DNA of 64,000 bases from Planococcus citri (Eukaryota > Arthropoda > Insecta > Hemiptera > Pseudococcidae), in the NCBI RefSeq assembly GCF_950023065.1, contig NC_088677.1, positions 72,441,469-72,505,468 on the forward strand, read 5' to 3'. Made by a program: the position numbers and the translations under genes. The notes beneath the pieces were generated by a model that had not been told where the DNA came from, made no database searches, and saw only the letters and a program-made list of their open reading frames with translations. Shown one piece after another: positions 1-11,999 of this stretch (positions are counted from its first letter, which is position 1; the number at the start of each line of letters is the position of its first letter).

Positions 1-905
1 TTTACCTAGGTAGGGGAGCAACAGTGTTATCAATAATTTTCCTCTCCCTCTCATTCACATGAACTCTAAATTTGGACCTATTCCTTTGTGTATAGTCAAT
101 TTCCTGGACTTGATAGGGTTTTTGAATAGGCAGAATTTCTAGTTTTTGAAAATTGTTTTTTGTCTTTCCCTCCCTTTTTTTTACCTACAATGCTACTAAC
201 TGCCCATTTTTGTAGAATATGGATAGGTTCTAAGTGACAGTCCACTGCCCCCCCCCCCAATGAACAAGCCTTACTGGAGCACAGATTGATAGAGAGCATA
301 ATAAATTTTTACTGTGTGTTGAGTGCCAAAATGTTGTGCCAGGAAGCGAATCAAATAGTTTAGTTTTCTAAGTTTAGTATGTAAAAGTATAAACTCTGTT
401 CTTTCCAGATCAATTTGGAATCAATCATGTGTGCAGCCACATGGAGCCCCACAATCCGGGCTTTCATGCATGTAGCACCTAGACCCCAGGTCAGGGGAAA
501 CCCTATAACCAAAACTTGACAATTTTGATTTGGACAAATTTGGTTTTAATTTATGTTGCCAGAACCAGCCTCCCAATAATTTCAAATCTTCATTAATAAA
601 CTTAATAAGATCATCTTGATTTTTGGCCCTATTTACTGAAATTGTATCGTCTGCAAATCCATATAATGGTCCATTTAATTTTAGTTAGAAAATGTCAATA
701 ATGTAAATTAAAAAGAGGATTGGTCCTAGTATGCTGCCCTGTGTGGTACCCCATGCACTACAGGTAAGAAATTCCCAATTTTATTCCCAACTTCAACAGC
801 TTGAGTTCTTCCCTCCAAGTAGGATCTGAACCAGTCATGCTGCACGCCCCTTATCCCACAGTTCCAGAGCTTCTGTAAAAGAATCCCAACATCAACGTGT
901 CAGGC
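1..905 (-). pseudogene. Broken non-LTR retrotransposon reverse transcriptase (LINE ORF2), truncated
   Basis: Read on the minus strand from about 905 down, the sequence resembles the palm, thumb and C-terminal parts of a LINE reverse transcriptase. In order it shows VDVGILLQKLWNCGIRGVQ, DWFRSYLEGRTQAVEVGNK, an HGVP-QGSILGP block, the catalytic GFADDT (minus-strand reading near 640), GWFWQHKLKPNLSKSK, a Cys-rich CGAPCGCTHD and KIYYALYQSVLQ. It is dead. An extra CA near 742 shifts the frame inside the VPQG motif, there are in-frame stops after the palm and before FQID, and another frame change falls in the C11 run at 248-258, where a WGGA-type motif would be expected. The endonuclease and N-terminal RT are missing beyond 905, and the 3' side runs off the window. 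The Cys-rich tail and YYAL-QS motif suggest the Jockey/CR1 group; the clade is inferred from memory of family motifs. Confidence 0.88.
248..258. repeat. C11 homopolymer inside the LINE pseudogene
   Basis: Eleven cytosines (G11 on the coding strand) sit where the reverse-transcriptase tail should encode a Trp-Gly-Gly-like motif. The reading frame differs on the two sides, so the run probably grew by slippage from a short G stretch in the original codons. Confidence 0.7.
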
Positions 906-2099
906 AAAAAATTAAAAATTTTTGGAAAAAATTGGACGAGTTGAAAAAAGTTGAGAAATTTGATAAAGTTGGAAAGAAATTGTGAAAGCAGGGAAAATCA
1001 AAGAATTAAAAAAACTATGAGTTTTTATGTCTCGAATTATACATTTTCAAGGCCATAGGTATCACAGAACGTTACTTATGCTTACTTTCGGACTTACATG
1101 GCTGCTTAAGCAAATTTTTGTATCATAGATGGATTTTTTCCAACTTGAAAACTATTTTGTAAACAAAAAACTTGAGAGGTCAAATTTGACGTCTTAAGCT
1201 CAGCTTGAGCAAAATGTTTACGATTACAATACGTTTTGTAGTTACTTGATCATTTTTCAGGGGTGTTTTTAAAAAAATAAAAAATAAATTAACCCTGTGT
1301 AGTGAATTTATTAGGTGAAATCAGTGAAATGTAATGCTGAATTGTTTTCTATGCTTTTTGAAAAAAATTTTACTACAATTTTCTTCGGATATCTGAACTT
1401 GACTGACCAATTTGAAGATAATAGATGATACAATCATACGGTAGGAATATATCTCGCGATAATCCAGTGTATATACAAAACAAATACATTATTTGACATT
1501 TATTTTCATTTTTTGAGTATTATTTTTCATGATTCGTAATTTCATTATCATTTATCAGCTTATCACTGCAACATTTCTAAATTATTTTTCACTCTTTAGT
1601 CTTTATTCATACTCTCTCATTAAGTACCTACCAAACAAGTAACAACGTTTTCTCATCAATTTGAAATTAATCTCTCGTAGGAAATCAGAAACGGAAAAGA
1701 AGAAAACATTGTCGAAAACGCTTATAATTCGACTACCCATGACAGTTGTACGTGAGCTACGAGTTGATTACTCGTGTAAACAAAAACAAATGATTTTATT
1801 TTTTGGAATTGCCCTCAGATTTTACAAAAATTTTCCATTTATTAGCAATTTGATTGGTTCTTACAGGATCTTGCAGCTTTATTGTTATTGGCAACATAGC
1901 ATGATATAGAAAACTTACATTTGTTTTATGATACCAGTAAAAGAAAAACTTCAACTTAACTTTTGTTTACTTTTGTTCTATGATAGCAAATTTTACTTAT
2001 GACTTGGGAAAATCTCATAGTTGAGTCAAGCATAAGTTGTGTTCTGTGATATGGCCCTCAAAGTTTTTGCTATCAATTCAAAGGCATTTTTTGTGATGA
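906..2099. other. AT-rich gene-free stretch
   Basis: Short A and T runs, many stops in all frames, and no recognisable coding similarity, RNA gene or clear inverted repeat. The open frame at 1661-1909 is A/T driven and unlike a known protein. Confidence 0.6.
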
Positions 2100-2137
2100 A
2101 AAATTTACTAGTCGTACCACGTTTAAATAATACTTTC

Positions 2138-2160
2138 ACCCTTCCCTTCCCTTCCCTTCC
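2138..2160. repeat. CCCTT pentanucleotide microsatellite
   Basis: About four tandem CCCTT-type units followed by a further pyrimidine-rich tract. Confidence 0.8.
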
Positions 2161-3560
2161 TCCTCAAAAACCTCCTATACTTCTCGTCACCCACCATCGT
2201 CTGGAAATTCGAACGATTCCCTATCCTACTAAATAATCAAACTTATCCGATGAATATTAAATTTCATGACTGTCGATCAATACACGAAGATAATCGGATT
2301 TCCATTCACAATGAATAGTGATTTCTCACACATACACATGCAACTTTAGGGTCAATACACGCGTGGATATACAGTACACTATACCTATCTAATATGTATC
2401 TGCATATCTGCTCAAATATTCACACACGATACGTAGTTCGAGTACTTATATTGTTTACGTTGATCGCAGAAATATGCAAACAGTTATTCTCTCTGCGAGA
2501 TAGATGGATAGGTGGGAGGTGTGGGTACGTGCATCATCCGTGGAAATGGAGCGTATTGGAAAAAGAAAACAGAATACGAAAAATTACCCATCACAATACC
2601 TACAGATGTGGAAAAATATTCGACGAACGACATTATTACCTATAGAGCAAGGTGCATGCAGTAGGGCAATACTTCCAAGTACGATACTCGTATTATGCTA
2701 TACGAAGAATTCTTTGCATATAATTTATCCGATATGGAGTATTTTTTCTATCTGATATGTAATTATTTTTCCGATTGTCAATACATTTGACGATTATTAT
2801 AGGTATACCTGTAGTGTAGTACACGGTTGATAGGAAAGGACGAAGAAAGAGTGGTACGACACGAGTTGGTGTATAGGTGAGATATAATATGCATGATATC
2901 TAGGCACACAGGCAACGAGAACTGAATAATTTACATATTGGTTGATTTTTTAAAATATATAACGTTTCTTTCCTTCTTTTTTTTTCTGCTGCCTCTTTTG
3001 CTACTGTTCATGTTCGTTATGCTTATACGAAGAGCTGTGGTGTTGCGTTGCATATGACATTAGTACAATGAGCGTGTAGTGTCGTCTATTACACGGTAAT
3101 TTGAAATAAATATCTATTGGGAAAAAATTTGTCACGCGAAACGTGTGGAGAGTGTTGTAGTATACGACGTGAAGACTTCGTGTGAAGCATGTTTTGATGA
3201 ACACACAAAATGGCAAGACCGTTTTTATGAATAAAAAAAACGGATTAGTCGATGCCTCGTTGGTGTATTTATTTTGACATTAAAATGTTACGTTACGACG
3301 TTTTTTTTTTTTGGGTTCTTTTTTTCTTACGAATGAATTAAGGTAGCCTATTTATTTGATGATTGATTTTTTTGCTGATTCCTTCCCTTGTCTGTCTCTC
3401 TTGTACATGTGTTGTTTTTCTTTGCAGAAAAGTAATTTTCAACGTTTCATTGACCTTTTTGGTTCAAAATTTATCATTACCATAGGACAAGGAGGAAATA
3501 ATTAAAACTGTTTGCTTATACAAAATAAAAGATGTGACAATTAAGTATTGAGACTTTTTT
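2161..3560. other. Mixed-composition, CpG-containing non-coding segment
   Basis: Sequence of ordinary complexity with many CpG and short words such as GTACCTAC and ACGAGTA. Overlapping short open frames at 2394-2755 use unrelated frames and show no domain. No splice-supported exon could be recognised. Confidence 0.5.
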
Positions 3561-4072
3561 TTATGCCAGGGCCCAGGGTAATCTGATGGCCTGAATTTTG
3601 AGGTACCTACTACCCATGTGGGATTTTTATATGAAAATTAGCATTTTTATCATTTTTGCACATTTTGCCTCGTTTTTGATTTTTTTGGACTCCGCCAAAA
3701 CCAGAGAAATTATGAAAATCGAATCTCAGAGAATGAATTTGATTTCGTTAGGGCTCATTGAGGGTCAACATTTTCGAACACGGTCAGAATCAGAGTGATT
3801 AATAAAGGATTCTTCAAAAGAAATTGAAACGCATAATAGCTATAGTTGGGATGTAAAACATCCAAAGTTCATTTTTTGAGACGTTGAGGGGGGACGGGGA
3901 AGGAGGAAGTCGAGGAATTGAAAAAGGTCTAAACTTTGAGAATTTTTAAATTTTTGAATTAAAACAAACATGTTTGATTGTATTTTAGGCACAGGGTATG
4001 ATGCACTTGGAGTAAACTAAGGGTGGGGGGGGGAGGTGAAGGGTTTAGTTGCCACTAGAATTTCGAAAGCCG
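3561..4072. other. AT-rich stretch, no gene seen
   Basis: Contains a G9 run at 4025-4033 and purine-rich tracts near 3890. The 66-codon open frame at 3598-3798 is hydrophobic by composition only. Confidence 0.5.
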
Positions 4073-4605
4073 AAATCTGTAATCCAAACAGATTTTCGCA
4101 CTAAGCCAAAAGCTAAAAGTTTGCAAGTTTCATTTTTTCCAAGCCAAAAGTTTCATTTTTTTTTTGGCTTTTTCAAAGGATTTTTTGCAGAATTGAATTC
4201 TCTAAATTCAGAAGAACAAAAAAAATGAAAAAATTTCATTCAATTTTATTTTAATGCGATTTAACGAAATGAAAAAAAAAAATCTAGCAATGAATATTCT
4301 CCACTATCACTAATTATGAAATCAATGTACCTGATGTAATTTTTAATTCCCTTTTTTTGTAAATTGATAGTGTATCAGCTAAAAGTTTAAAGTCAAAAGC
4401 TTAAAGCCAAAAGTTTACAGCTAAAAGCTTAATGAAAAATATAGCTGAAAGCTGTTAAATTGAAAATATAAGGGAAAGCCTTTGGAAGCCGAAAGTTTGG
4501 CTAAAGTAAGCCTAAAAAATCAAGATAGCCGAAAGCTAAATCCAAAGGTTTCAATTTTGAAATTTAAAGCTAAAAGCCAAAAGCTGAAGTTTCGTTTTAA
4601 GGCTT
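4073..4605. repeat. Degenerate A-rich minisatellite, about 14-bp unit
   Basis: Words of the type AAGCCAAAAGCTTA recur throughout. Between about 4378 and 4440 several units follow each other at exactly 14 bases (variants of AGTCAAAAGCTTA and AGCCAAAAGTTTA); elsewhere spacing is looser. The same family reappears near 9230-9335. Confidence 0.8.
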
Positions 4606-4704
4606 TTCATCCCTGAAAAAAACAAACGCGAACACAGAATGTTTAAAAAATGAATGGAATACCAACTGATCTTTCAAATTTATGAGTGATTTCATACATT
4701 ACCA

Positions 4705-4718
4705 CCCCCCCCCCCCCC
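4705..4718. repeat. C14 homopolymer
   Basis: Longest of about nineteen G/C homopolymers of nine or more bases counted in the window. It lies in AT-rich DNA. Confidence 0.9.
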
Positions 4719-5344
4719 GGTTGGTCCATTTTGCTTCCGCAGAAAAATACTTGCTAATTGAATTTTATTATAGATGAATTTTTCAGTTTTCCTCTGAGAG
4801 ACAGAAAATTATTGTCCAAAGTAAACTTCTCACACGAGGGCAAAAGAGACAGAAAAATTAAAATTTATAAATACAAATATAATATAATCTCATTTTTTTC
4901 CTATTTTGTTTGAAACTCAAAAAATTGGATAAAATCAGAATTTATGAATTAGATGATTTTTAATTTTTCAATTTCAAGCACAATGAAAGAGATATCTAAT
5001 TTTTCAATAAAAAATTGAACCGATTCAACGATGGGCACGATTAATAGAGCCTCCTCCATCTTCTTTTTATATAAAAAAAATAATCATTCAAACAAGCAAA
5101 AAATAATTTGGATAATTAGCAAAAATACTCATTTTCCAATTGATGTTACGATATTGAAGAGTTCCAAAAATTTAAATCATGAAATTCACTTCTATTACGT
5201 CCTTTACTTGCCCCTTCCTGTCATTGAAAGTACCTAATTGACTTTGAAATTATTCATTCAAAATTTGTCCAAGTCTTCCTATTTTTTTAATAATTATGTA
5301 ATACCTACCAAATAATTATTCACTCCACAGATCATTTATGAAAA
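4719..5344. other. AT-rich gene-free stretch
   Basis: No repeat unit or coding similarity seen. The open frame at 5031-5237 is Asn/Lys/Ile/Ser-rich and typical of AT-rich non-coding DNA. Confidence 0.5.
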
Positions 5345-6545
5345 ATACTTACTAACCCTCATGAAGTGTCCCCCATTAACTCCCACAGTAAAATTTTGAA
5401 TTTACAAATTTTTCAAAAATTGCTTCCCCGACGCTCAGGTTTTTCCCACGGTGTCGTCGTGGGAAAATATTGACCAACGCGCTTGTCCAAGGGGCACGTT
5501 TTATTTTCCAGTTCTGCTAAATTTTTCATACTACCTAACTGTATATTTCTCGAAGATTATTCAAATTTCTTATTTTCGATCAAAATTAGAATAATCCTTG
5601 AAATATGTAATATGAAGAATTTAGTTAAAAGGGAAAATAGAAGTAGTCATTTGAGGCCACTAGAATCAAATCTCTACTTCTCCATTTTCGAACTTTTTGA
5701 GAAAAACGCAAAAAACCTCCCTAGCATTTATCGTAACATAAAATACCGAGGTAATATGTCTAATATTTTTGTACCAACATGACGATAGTGACCCACATGT
5801 TTGTTTTACCCTACGCGTTGCCGTAAGAGTTCCTGGGCAGTTTGAAGTTAGGAGAAGTTAAGTTTTGTCTCCAACCGTACACTTTTTACATCGTTTTAGG
5901 GCACTTAATCAAAAATTGTTCTAGTAATATGGTGCTAAAAGTTGAAGAAAGCTTGGAAAGTTTGAGAAATTAAAATAATATTGCATTTTTGACCATTCAT
6001 TTGGAAATTGAAATAATTTTCCTTTTTTTCAAAGTAAAAAAAATTGATTTTTGTTAATAAAAATGAAAGGTGTTTTTGGGGGAAGGGTCCTTACTTGATG
6101 AATTTATTCAATTTCAAGCCTAATTTCAAGGCATAACACTAGTCCTTCATTCAATTTCCACCACGTTCGTTTCTAAACTTGACTTCTCCATTAAAAAAGT
6201 ACACTTTTGATTCTAACCCCTAACTTTACACGCTGTTTAACCATACTTCCTTACACAAAATTGAAATTTTGACATTTTCATCGGATGCGGCACATGTTGT
6301 AGTATACCAAACCATGCTTAACTCATTTTTGAAAAAAAGTGGAGAAGTAGACATTTGATTCTAGTGGCCTCATTTGTGCAAGCACGTGGGTCAGAATTTT
6401 CCCACGACAACACCGTGGGGAAAAATCTGAGCATCGGGCTGTCGATTTTTTAACATTTTAAAATTCAATCTTGTACTGCGGAAGCTTAACCCTTAACTTC
6501 CAAAAAGTCCTGCTTCATAAGTACTACATAAAATTGTCAAAGTCT
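5345..6545. mobile_element. Diverged inverted-repeat element (about 1.2 kb)
   Basis: The segment 5430-5488 (core CCCACGGTGTCGTCGTGGG) reappears inverted at about 6375-6438. A second block containing GAGGCCACTAGAATCAAAT at 5650-5684 reappears inverted at 6340-6375. The two blocks are contiguous on the right arm but separated by about 160 bases on the left, so the left arm has an insertion or the right a deletion. Weaker similarity extends outwards to about 5345 and 6545. The 5450 core is itself a small stem-loop. No transposase frame is present, so this is probably a non-autonomous foldback or MITE-like element; termini and target duplication were not resolved. Confidence 0.7.
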
Positions 6546-7020
6546 CAATCAAGCTTCATTTTCTAATTAAAATTTTGGTGGCTTCAATTTTTTTCATTTT
6601 TTTTTACATTTTCAGTTTGAAATGTTCTGATTTTTTTGTAGTTCTTTTCGACGTTAAAATGCTTTATGTACACTTCTTGCTCACGTCTTGTAATTTTTCA
6701 ACTTATACTTTTTAATTACTTTTTTGACTTTTTTTTTGGCTGCTTAAGTTACTTAATCCTTTTTTTGAAGGAAAAAATTGAGTACCTACAAGCTCTGAGT
6801 AATTGAACAGTTCTGAAATGCACTTACAATAATTTCTAGATCGATTGTAAAGGGATTTATCGTCGAATTCGATATTTTGTTGATTTTTTTACCCTTCATG
6901 CATTTATACGTACAACACTTCATCGGGCCATATTATTTCTTAGGCACATGCAGGCATATCTGAGTACCTATCTCGAGTAGGCCTACCTGTACTTATGCAA
7001 AAAGAAGCTTTTCAAGTTAG
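6546..7020. other. AT-rich stretch, nothing recognised
   Basis: T-rich non-coding sequence with no clear repeat or gene. Confidence 0.5.
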
Positions 7021-7071
7021 TGAATGCTAATAAGTTGTGTATTGTTGTTTCGGCATAAGGAAAGTTTCGGT

Positions 7072-7099
7072 GACGACGACGACGACGACGACGACGACG
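7072..7099. repeat. (GAC)9 microsatellite
   Basis: Perfect trinucleotide tract. An 18-base self-complementary GACGACGTCGTC-type tract lies about 190 bases downstream (about 7284-7301). Confidence 0.95.
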
Positions 7100-7525
7100 T
7101 AAGGTAAATAGGTAAATTTGCCTTTAATCTTACGTAGGTACACTAAGATCTTGGGTTGGCGTGCGAAGGCATGGCAATCCTTCTCTTCGTCTTCATCTGT
7201 GTATGTTTTGTTACGCGTAATCAGTTTATAAGAAAACTGGAGGAGAGATGCTGGGTAAAAGTACATATTATATAAGACTATGAGACGACGTCGTCGTCGT
7301 CATCGCTAGACGCGACGTGTATACCCTGAAACATAGAGAACTTTAGCAGCAGGCAAAGATTTCCACAATACTTAACCACTTAACGTAAACAAACTGCTTT
7401 TGACTTCATATACAGAGCGGCGGCAATGTACCGTGTATACGTAAACGAAACGTATACCTAGTCATATTCTTTCTATGGTTTCGCGAGCTTTGCTTCTCGT
7501 CGTGTCTCGTGCTCTCTTCTCTTTC

Positions 7526-7542
7526 TATGATAATAATAATAA
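7526..7542. repeat. (ATA/AAT)n microsatellite
   Basis: Five tandem AAT-type units. Confidence 0.8.
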
Positions 7543-7809
7543 TGCATAATCGCCGAGAAAAGAACTTATATAGGTATACTTAAACGAGGTAGGTATGTGA
7601 GAGAAGATGGCGTTGAATTGAAATATTAAGGTAAAATTTAATAATAACTCTCTCGTTGCGTCGGATGTGCGATGCATTGCTCCCTCCTTTCGAGGAGCTT
7701 TCTTTTCGAGAGGGCTTTTCCACTTCATGTGTCAGGATGTGCACACGTGTAAGTATAAGGGTACGAAGTAATATGGTATTTTACCTATCTGCCTGAATTC
7801 TACCATTTC

Positions 7810-7845
7810 CATCATCATCATCGTCGTCGTCGTCATCATCATCAA
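7810..7845. repeat. Compound ATC/GTC microsatellite
   Basis: About four ATC units, then about five GTC units, then ATC again, continuous over 36 bases. Confidence 0.9.
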
Positions 7846-8480
7846 CATAGCAATAATACATAAATGACTATAGAGAGTGTTATAAATAATCGGAATTATT
7901 CTGTTGTACAGTCACGTGTGATTTTTGAAATTTGATTATTTCGTCTTCCACGTAAGCTGCATGGCGAGGCAGTATTTTAGGCAAAATACATCGTATAGAG
8001 GCTTGTGCCTCGTAGAAAATCTTCGTTTTGTTATATCTAAGTGTTTCGGCGATAAAGAAGCGAAAGCAAAAGTATATCATAATGGGCTCTATTGTTCACC
8101 GAAAACAGAAAGCTCCTGCACAGCTTTTCAAACAACGACGCCTGTCATATAAGTTGGTATACTACAAAGATTACACGTAAGAAAGTTTTTTATTCTCTGG
8201 GATGAGTTTTTAGCTACTCCACACACGAGCGAATGATACTATTACCTACCATACTAGTGTACGTAGCATATGAAGGGGCAAATTGAACGGCGAAATGATT
8301 GATCGTAATTGTTCTCGACGTTTATTCGAATTACCTACACCGAGATAAAAAGAGCCGAAGAAAATCCTAATGAAGATGAATGTACCCTATACGTTTGATT
8401 TATACGTATACTATGAACATATTCGTATATGCCGCAGTGTATTGTGTATGGATGTAATGTATCGGTCCAAGATTTCATCC

Positions 8481-9229
8481 GAGTTGATAATGAAAATCAA
8501 AAGAGTTCGAATTTTGCAATTGATGAAAACTTAGCAAATTGAGATGAGGTATCGTTGTGTGGAATTATACGACAGAAATTCAGCAAACGTCATATTTCTA
8601 CGAGTTCAGTTCCTTGGAGATTTTCATCAACTCAAGAGGTTAGACTGTTCACATTTAGTCACGTGACTTCTATTTTTTTTTTTTTTTTTTTTGAGAGGCT
8701 TAACCTTGAACAATTTAATGTTGCCAATGATTTCTCATTTTTTTGATTACAATGTTTATTAGATTTCAATAAACGTATGTTCCTTGAATTTTCACTAATA
8801 AAAAATACAGAATTTTGATTAATATGGGCTTGGGTCACGTTCTATTTTCAAAATTCAGCCCCAAATTCACTAAAGATACCAAATTATGCCAAAATCAATC
8901 AACAAAGAGCTCGGCTAATTGGAATATTCAACTTATTATTGAATTTTATTAGGTACGCCATTTTTTAGGGTTTTTGCTGGGTTTTTGCTGCTAGCAGCAT
9001 AAACCCTATTGCAATTGATAATTTTCAATTTAGTTTGTAGCCAATCAGTGAACAGTGTTTCGGAGAGACCCATTCTGTGATTTGGATAGGAGAGTGCATA
9101 GAGTCTGCGTGACGTCATTGCCGCGTATAGGCGACGTTTTGACGAAATGTGAAAATGTGTGATGTTCTTTGTTGTTTTGCTAATTAATTACGCTAATTAT
9201 CACTGAATGACTGAATTTACATAATAGGG
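8481..9229. other. Gene-free stretch with one CRE-like octamer
   Basis: Mostly AT-rich, with a T18-type run near 8675-8690 and a GTCACGTGAC palindrome at about 8660. No coding similarity. Confidence 0.45.
9110..9117. promoter_or_regulatory. CRE-like octamer TGACGTCA
   Basis: Perfect match to the palindromic CREB/ATF site. No promoter or gene start was found beside it, so function is unproven. Confidence 0.25.
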
Positions 9230-9335
9230 ATGGAAAGCAGAAAGCTAGCCCTAGCTGAAAACTGAAAGCTGAGGGAGTGGGGGGGGGGTTTGAAAGCTAA
9301 AGCAACTTTTAAAAAAGCTAGCCAAAGCCAGAAGC
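9230..9335. repeat. Second patch of the A-rich AAAGCTAGCC minisatellite
   Basis: AGCAGAAAGCTAGCC, GCTGAAAACTGAAAGCT and GCTAGCCAAAGCCAGAAGC words repeat as at 4.1-4.6 kb. A G10 run at 9279-9288 splits the patch. Confidence 0.65.
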
Positions 9336-10495
9336 TTTATAGTTTATTTATTCAGTTTTCTTTAATTTTTTTTTGCAAATTCATTAGGTACCTGCTCTGT
9401 AAATTTCTTCTTGCTTTTGGCTGTGATCAAATTTACGAAAAAAAAAAAAAACAAAAAGCAAAAACCCTTTTGCAATCAGCGAATAGCTGATGGCTTGTTT
9501 TTTATTGAATTCATTGATAATTTGAATATTCAGAAAAACCGATGGAGGCTCCAGAACGACTTGAAAACCCCAGCAATTCATTTTGAAAATCCAAAACACA
9601 ACGCATTCGAATCTAATTTAATCTTTCTGGGTACCTCTCAATTAGGTTACTCGTATCAAATTTTGACATTTTTATAGCCAAAATTATTTTTTTTTAAATT
9701 ATCAAAATTTTGACATTTTTTAAACGTTTTGCTCGAGAAGATACTTGATGAGGAGTAAAAATAAGAAATCAATGTAAAAAAAACTTACCACTTGAAGAAT
9801 TCTTTCTTATTTTGTTAACGATAAGTGAAAATTTGAAACATACCTGAAACACACAGAAAAAAAATCGATTAAGTAATTTGTTATTCTAATCACATTATAA
9901 ACAAAAATGGTACGATAAAGTTGACTATAATTTTAAAAAAATTAGCAGGGAGTCGAAAATTTCATTTTTTCGATTTTAAGTGGCGTAGAAAAATGTCCAT
10001 TGTGGAGAGCTGACGTCAAAAATACGCAGTAAAAACCTGTAATTTTGATCAGATCCCCACTCCTCTCCTTTTTCTCCTCCCTTCTCTTTCCAAGAATGGC
10101 CTAATGCTTTAAAATTGTGAATTTCTGGCGAAATTATATTTTTAAAAAATTGAAAAGTTTTCATCAAGAAATATTTTTGATTCATTTTTACTCCCAAGTA
10201 AATGAAAAGAAATATTTCAAGGCGTTATTTTTCACTTTGTGGCAGCAGAAAAAAAATATCGAGGGGGGAGGAGGGGACACATCTTACAAAGGAATCTTAT
10301 GAACGTGAACTCAACGATTTGAACTAAATCAAGCTATGTAAATCGAAAAAGCATTTCTTAAAACCCCTATTACTGAAATTTCAAGCACCAGAGTTTATTT
10401 TTGGATTTTTAGCGAATTTTTGAAAGAATTAAAAATTCAGAAAAGGATTTTTAGGACACTTTTCAAATTTGATCACGAAGTATAAATTGTGTTAA
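9336..10495. other. AT-rich stretch with a fragment of the GGAGGCTCCAG repeat family
   Basis: At about 9541-9585 the words GGAGGCTCCAGAACGACTTG occur, shared with the repeats near 21, 32 and 37 kb. Otherwise poly-A/T-rich with no supported gene. Confidence 0.5.
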
Positions 10496-11039
10496 GCAAA
10501 GTGAACCAATGTGAATAAGTTCTTCGATTAAACTCTTACACACCAACAATTATACTAGTTTTGGGTCATTCTGGAATTTGGAGCCTCGTGCGATTTTAAA
10601 TTAATTTTCTTCAGAAATTTCAAAGAACTTTAAAAAGGCAAAAAATGAACTCTGACATCTATAATTTTGGTTGGGGTCTTATTGGGTATTCTTTCGATTA
10701 TTTTGGGTAGTTACCGCCAAATTTCAGGAGTGTCAGTTCAAAAGTAGAGTTTTGGCCAATTTGTGAATTCAAGAAAAAGTGAAAAAATTAAACTTTCACC
10801 AAAAATTTTGGGGTCACCAAACCACCTGGAGCGGTTGAAAGGGTGTCCAATAAGCACCGATCAACGTTATAGGTGTCACTGGTGTCTGAGTTCATTTTTG
10901 GCCTTTCTTGAGTGGTTTAAAGTTTCTGGAGAAAATTGAAAAATCTCACGAGGCTCCAGAATGACCCAAAACTAGTACAGGTTGTTGATATGTGAGAGTC
11001 TAATCGAATGAACCATTCACATAAATTGGTTCACTTTGC
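10496..11039. mobile_element. MITE-like inverted-repeat element, about 544 bp
   Basis: Left end GCAAAGTGAACCAA (10496-10509) is mirrored by TTGGTTCACTTTGC (11026-11039). The arms continue inward for about 170 bases, sharing the TCGATTA-ACTCT segment, CTAGTTTTGGGTCATTCTGG, the GAGCCTCGTG core and AAAAATGAACTC. The central 200 bases are not mirrored and hold no open frame of note. No convincing target-site duplication is visible. A diverged partial copy lies at about 37,020-37,250. Confidence 0.8.
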
Positions 11040-11999
11040 AAAATAAAAAATTATTTGCATATAAAAATGCTGAAAATCGTCCCCCTGAAACATTTTTTTT
11101 CAATTTTTTAAATTTTCGAAAATTGATTGAAAATCTAAAATAAACTTTGACATCTGAAGTCTTGAAAATGCTAAAAAAATTAAATAATTACACGCATTCA
11201 CCTGCACAGCGCTCATAATTAGAGCTGGGATCTTCATGCATTGCATAAGTACTTTTCTATGGACTTGAAAAAGTGCATTTATTTGATCAGATCTCCACAA
11301 ATCATGAAATTTCCTGACGAATGAACTCGAAACATTTGCATATTTTGCATATTTTAGCATAATATTTTAGAGAGAAAACCTGCATATTTTTTATATATTT
11401 GAGCATTATCTGGTATTTTTTTTTGCATATTAACAAAAATGTTGAAAAAATTGAGATATTTAAGACTTTTTTTGTTCAAAAAAATCGCAACACTGCTCAA
11501 ATGTCATCAAGAAAATTTTTTCCCAGAATAATTTATGAATTTATAAATGACTTTGTTTCGCCTATTTTTTTAAAATAAAAATGTATTTTTTGATCACTAT
11601 GTTCATTTTGTTTTAAATTTAAAGTTTTCATGTTTTTCAGTTTGAAAAATCCATTTCAGGAATACGTTACTCAAACTGAAATTTTTGCATATTATGAGTA
11701 AAAAAATTGCATAAAATATTGCATATTTTCATAATATTTCTGCATAAAAATCCTAGCTCTACTCATAATATGAAAATTTTGACATTTTTGACCCCCCCCC
11801 CCACCTTCTAAACTAGAAAATAATCAAATTATGAGCTTTTACACCCTTCTAATTCGAGTTGAAGTGAGGGTAGAAATTCTAAAAAAAAAATTGAGATCGT
11901 TTTACATTATTACCAATTTGATTAGCACACTGTCAGGGGTGCCCAAAAAATTATATTTCCCCAATTTTTTGACCAATTTATAATTCAAGTTTTTTTTTC
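11040..11999. other. AT-rich gene-free stretch
   Basis: Several TTGCATATT words near 11340-11440 and 11685-11760 suggest a loosely repeated sequence. A C11 run lies at 11792-11802. A CAGGGGTGCCC word near 11934 and an inverted GGACACCCTG near 12030 could be worn ends of a small element, but no target duplication is seen. Confidence 0.45.

Larger units (their letters stand above)
7100..8480. other. Mixed-composition CpG-containing non-coding segment
   Basis: CpG-rich sequence with the microsatellites listed separately. Overlapping frames on both strands at 7880-8152 show no protein domain. No RNA gene recognised. Confidence 0.45.
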
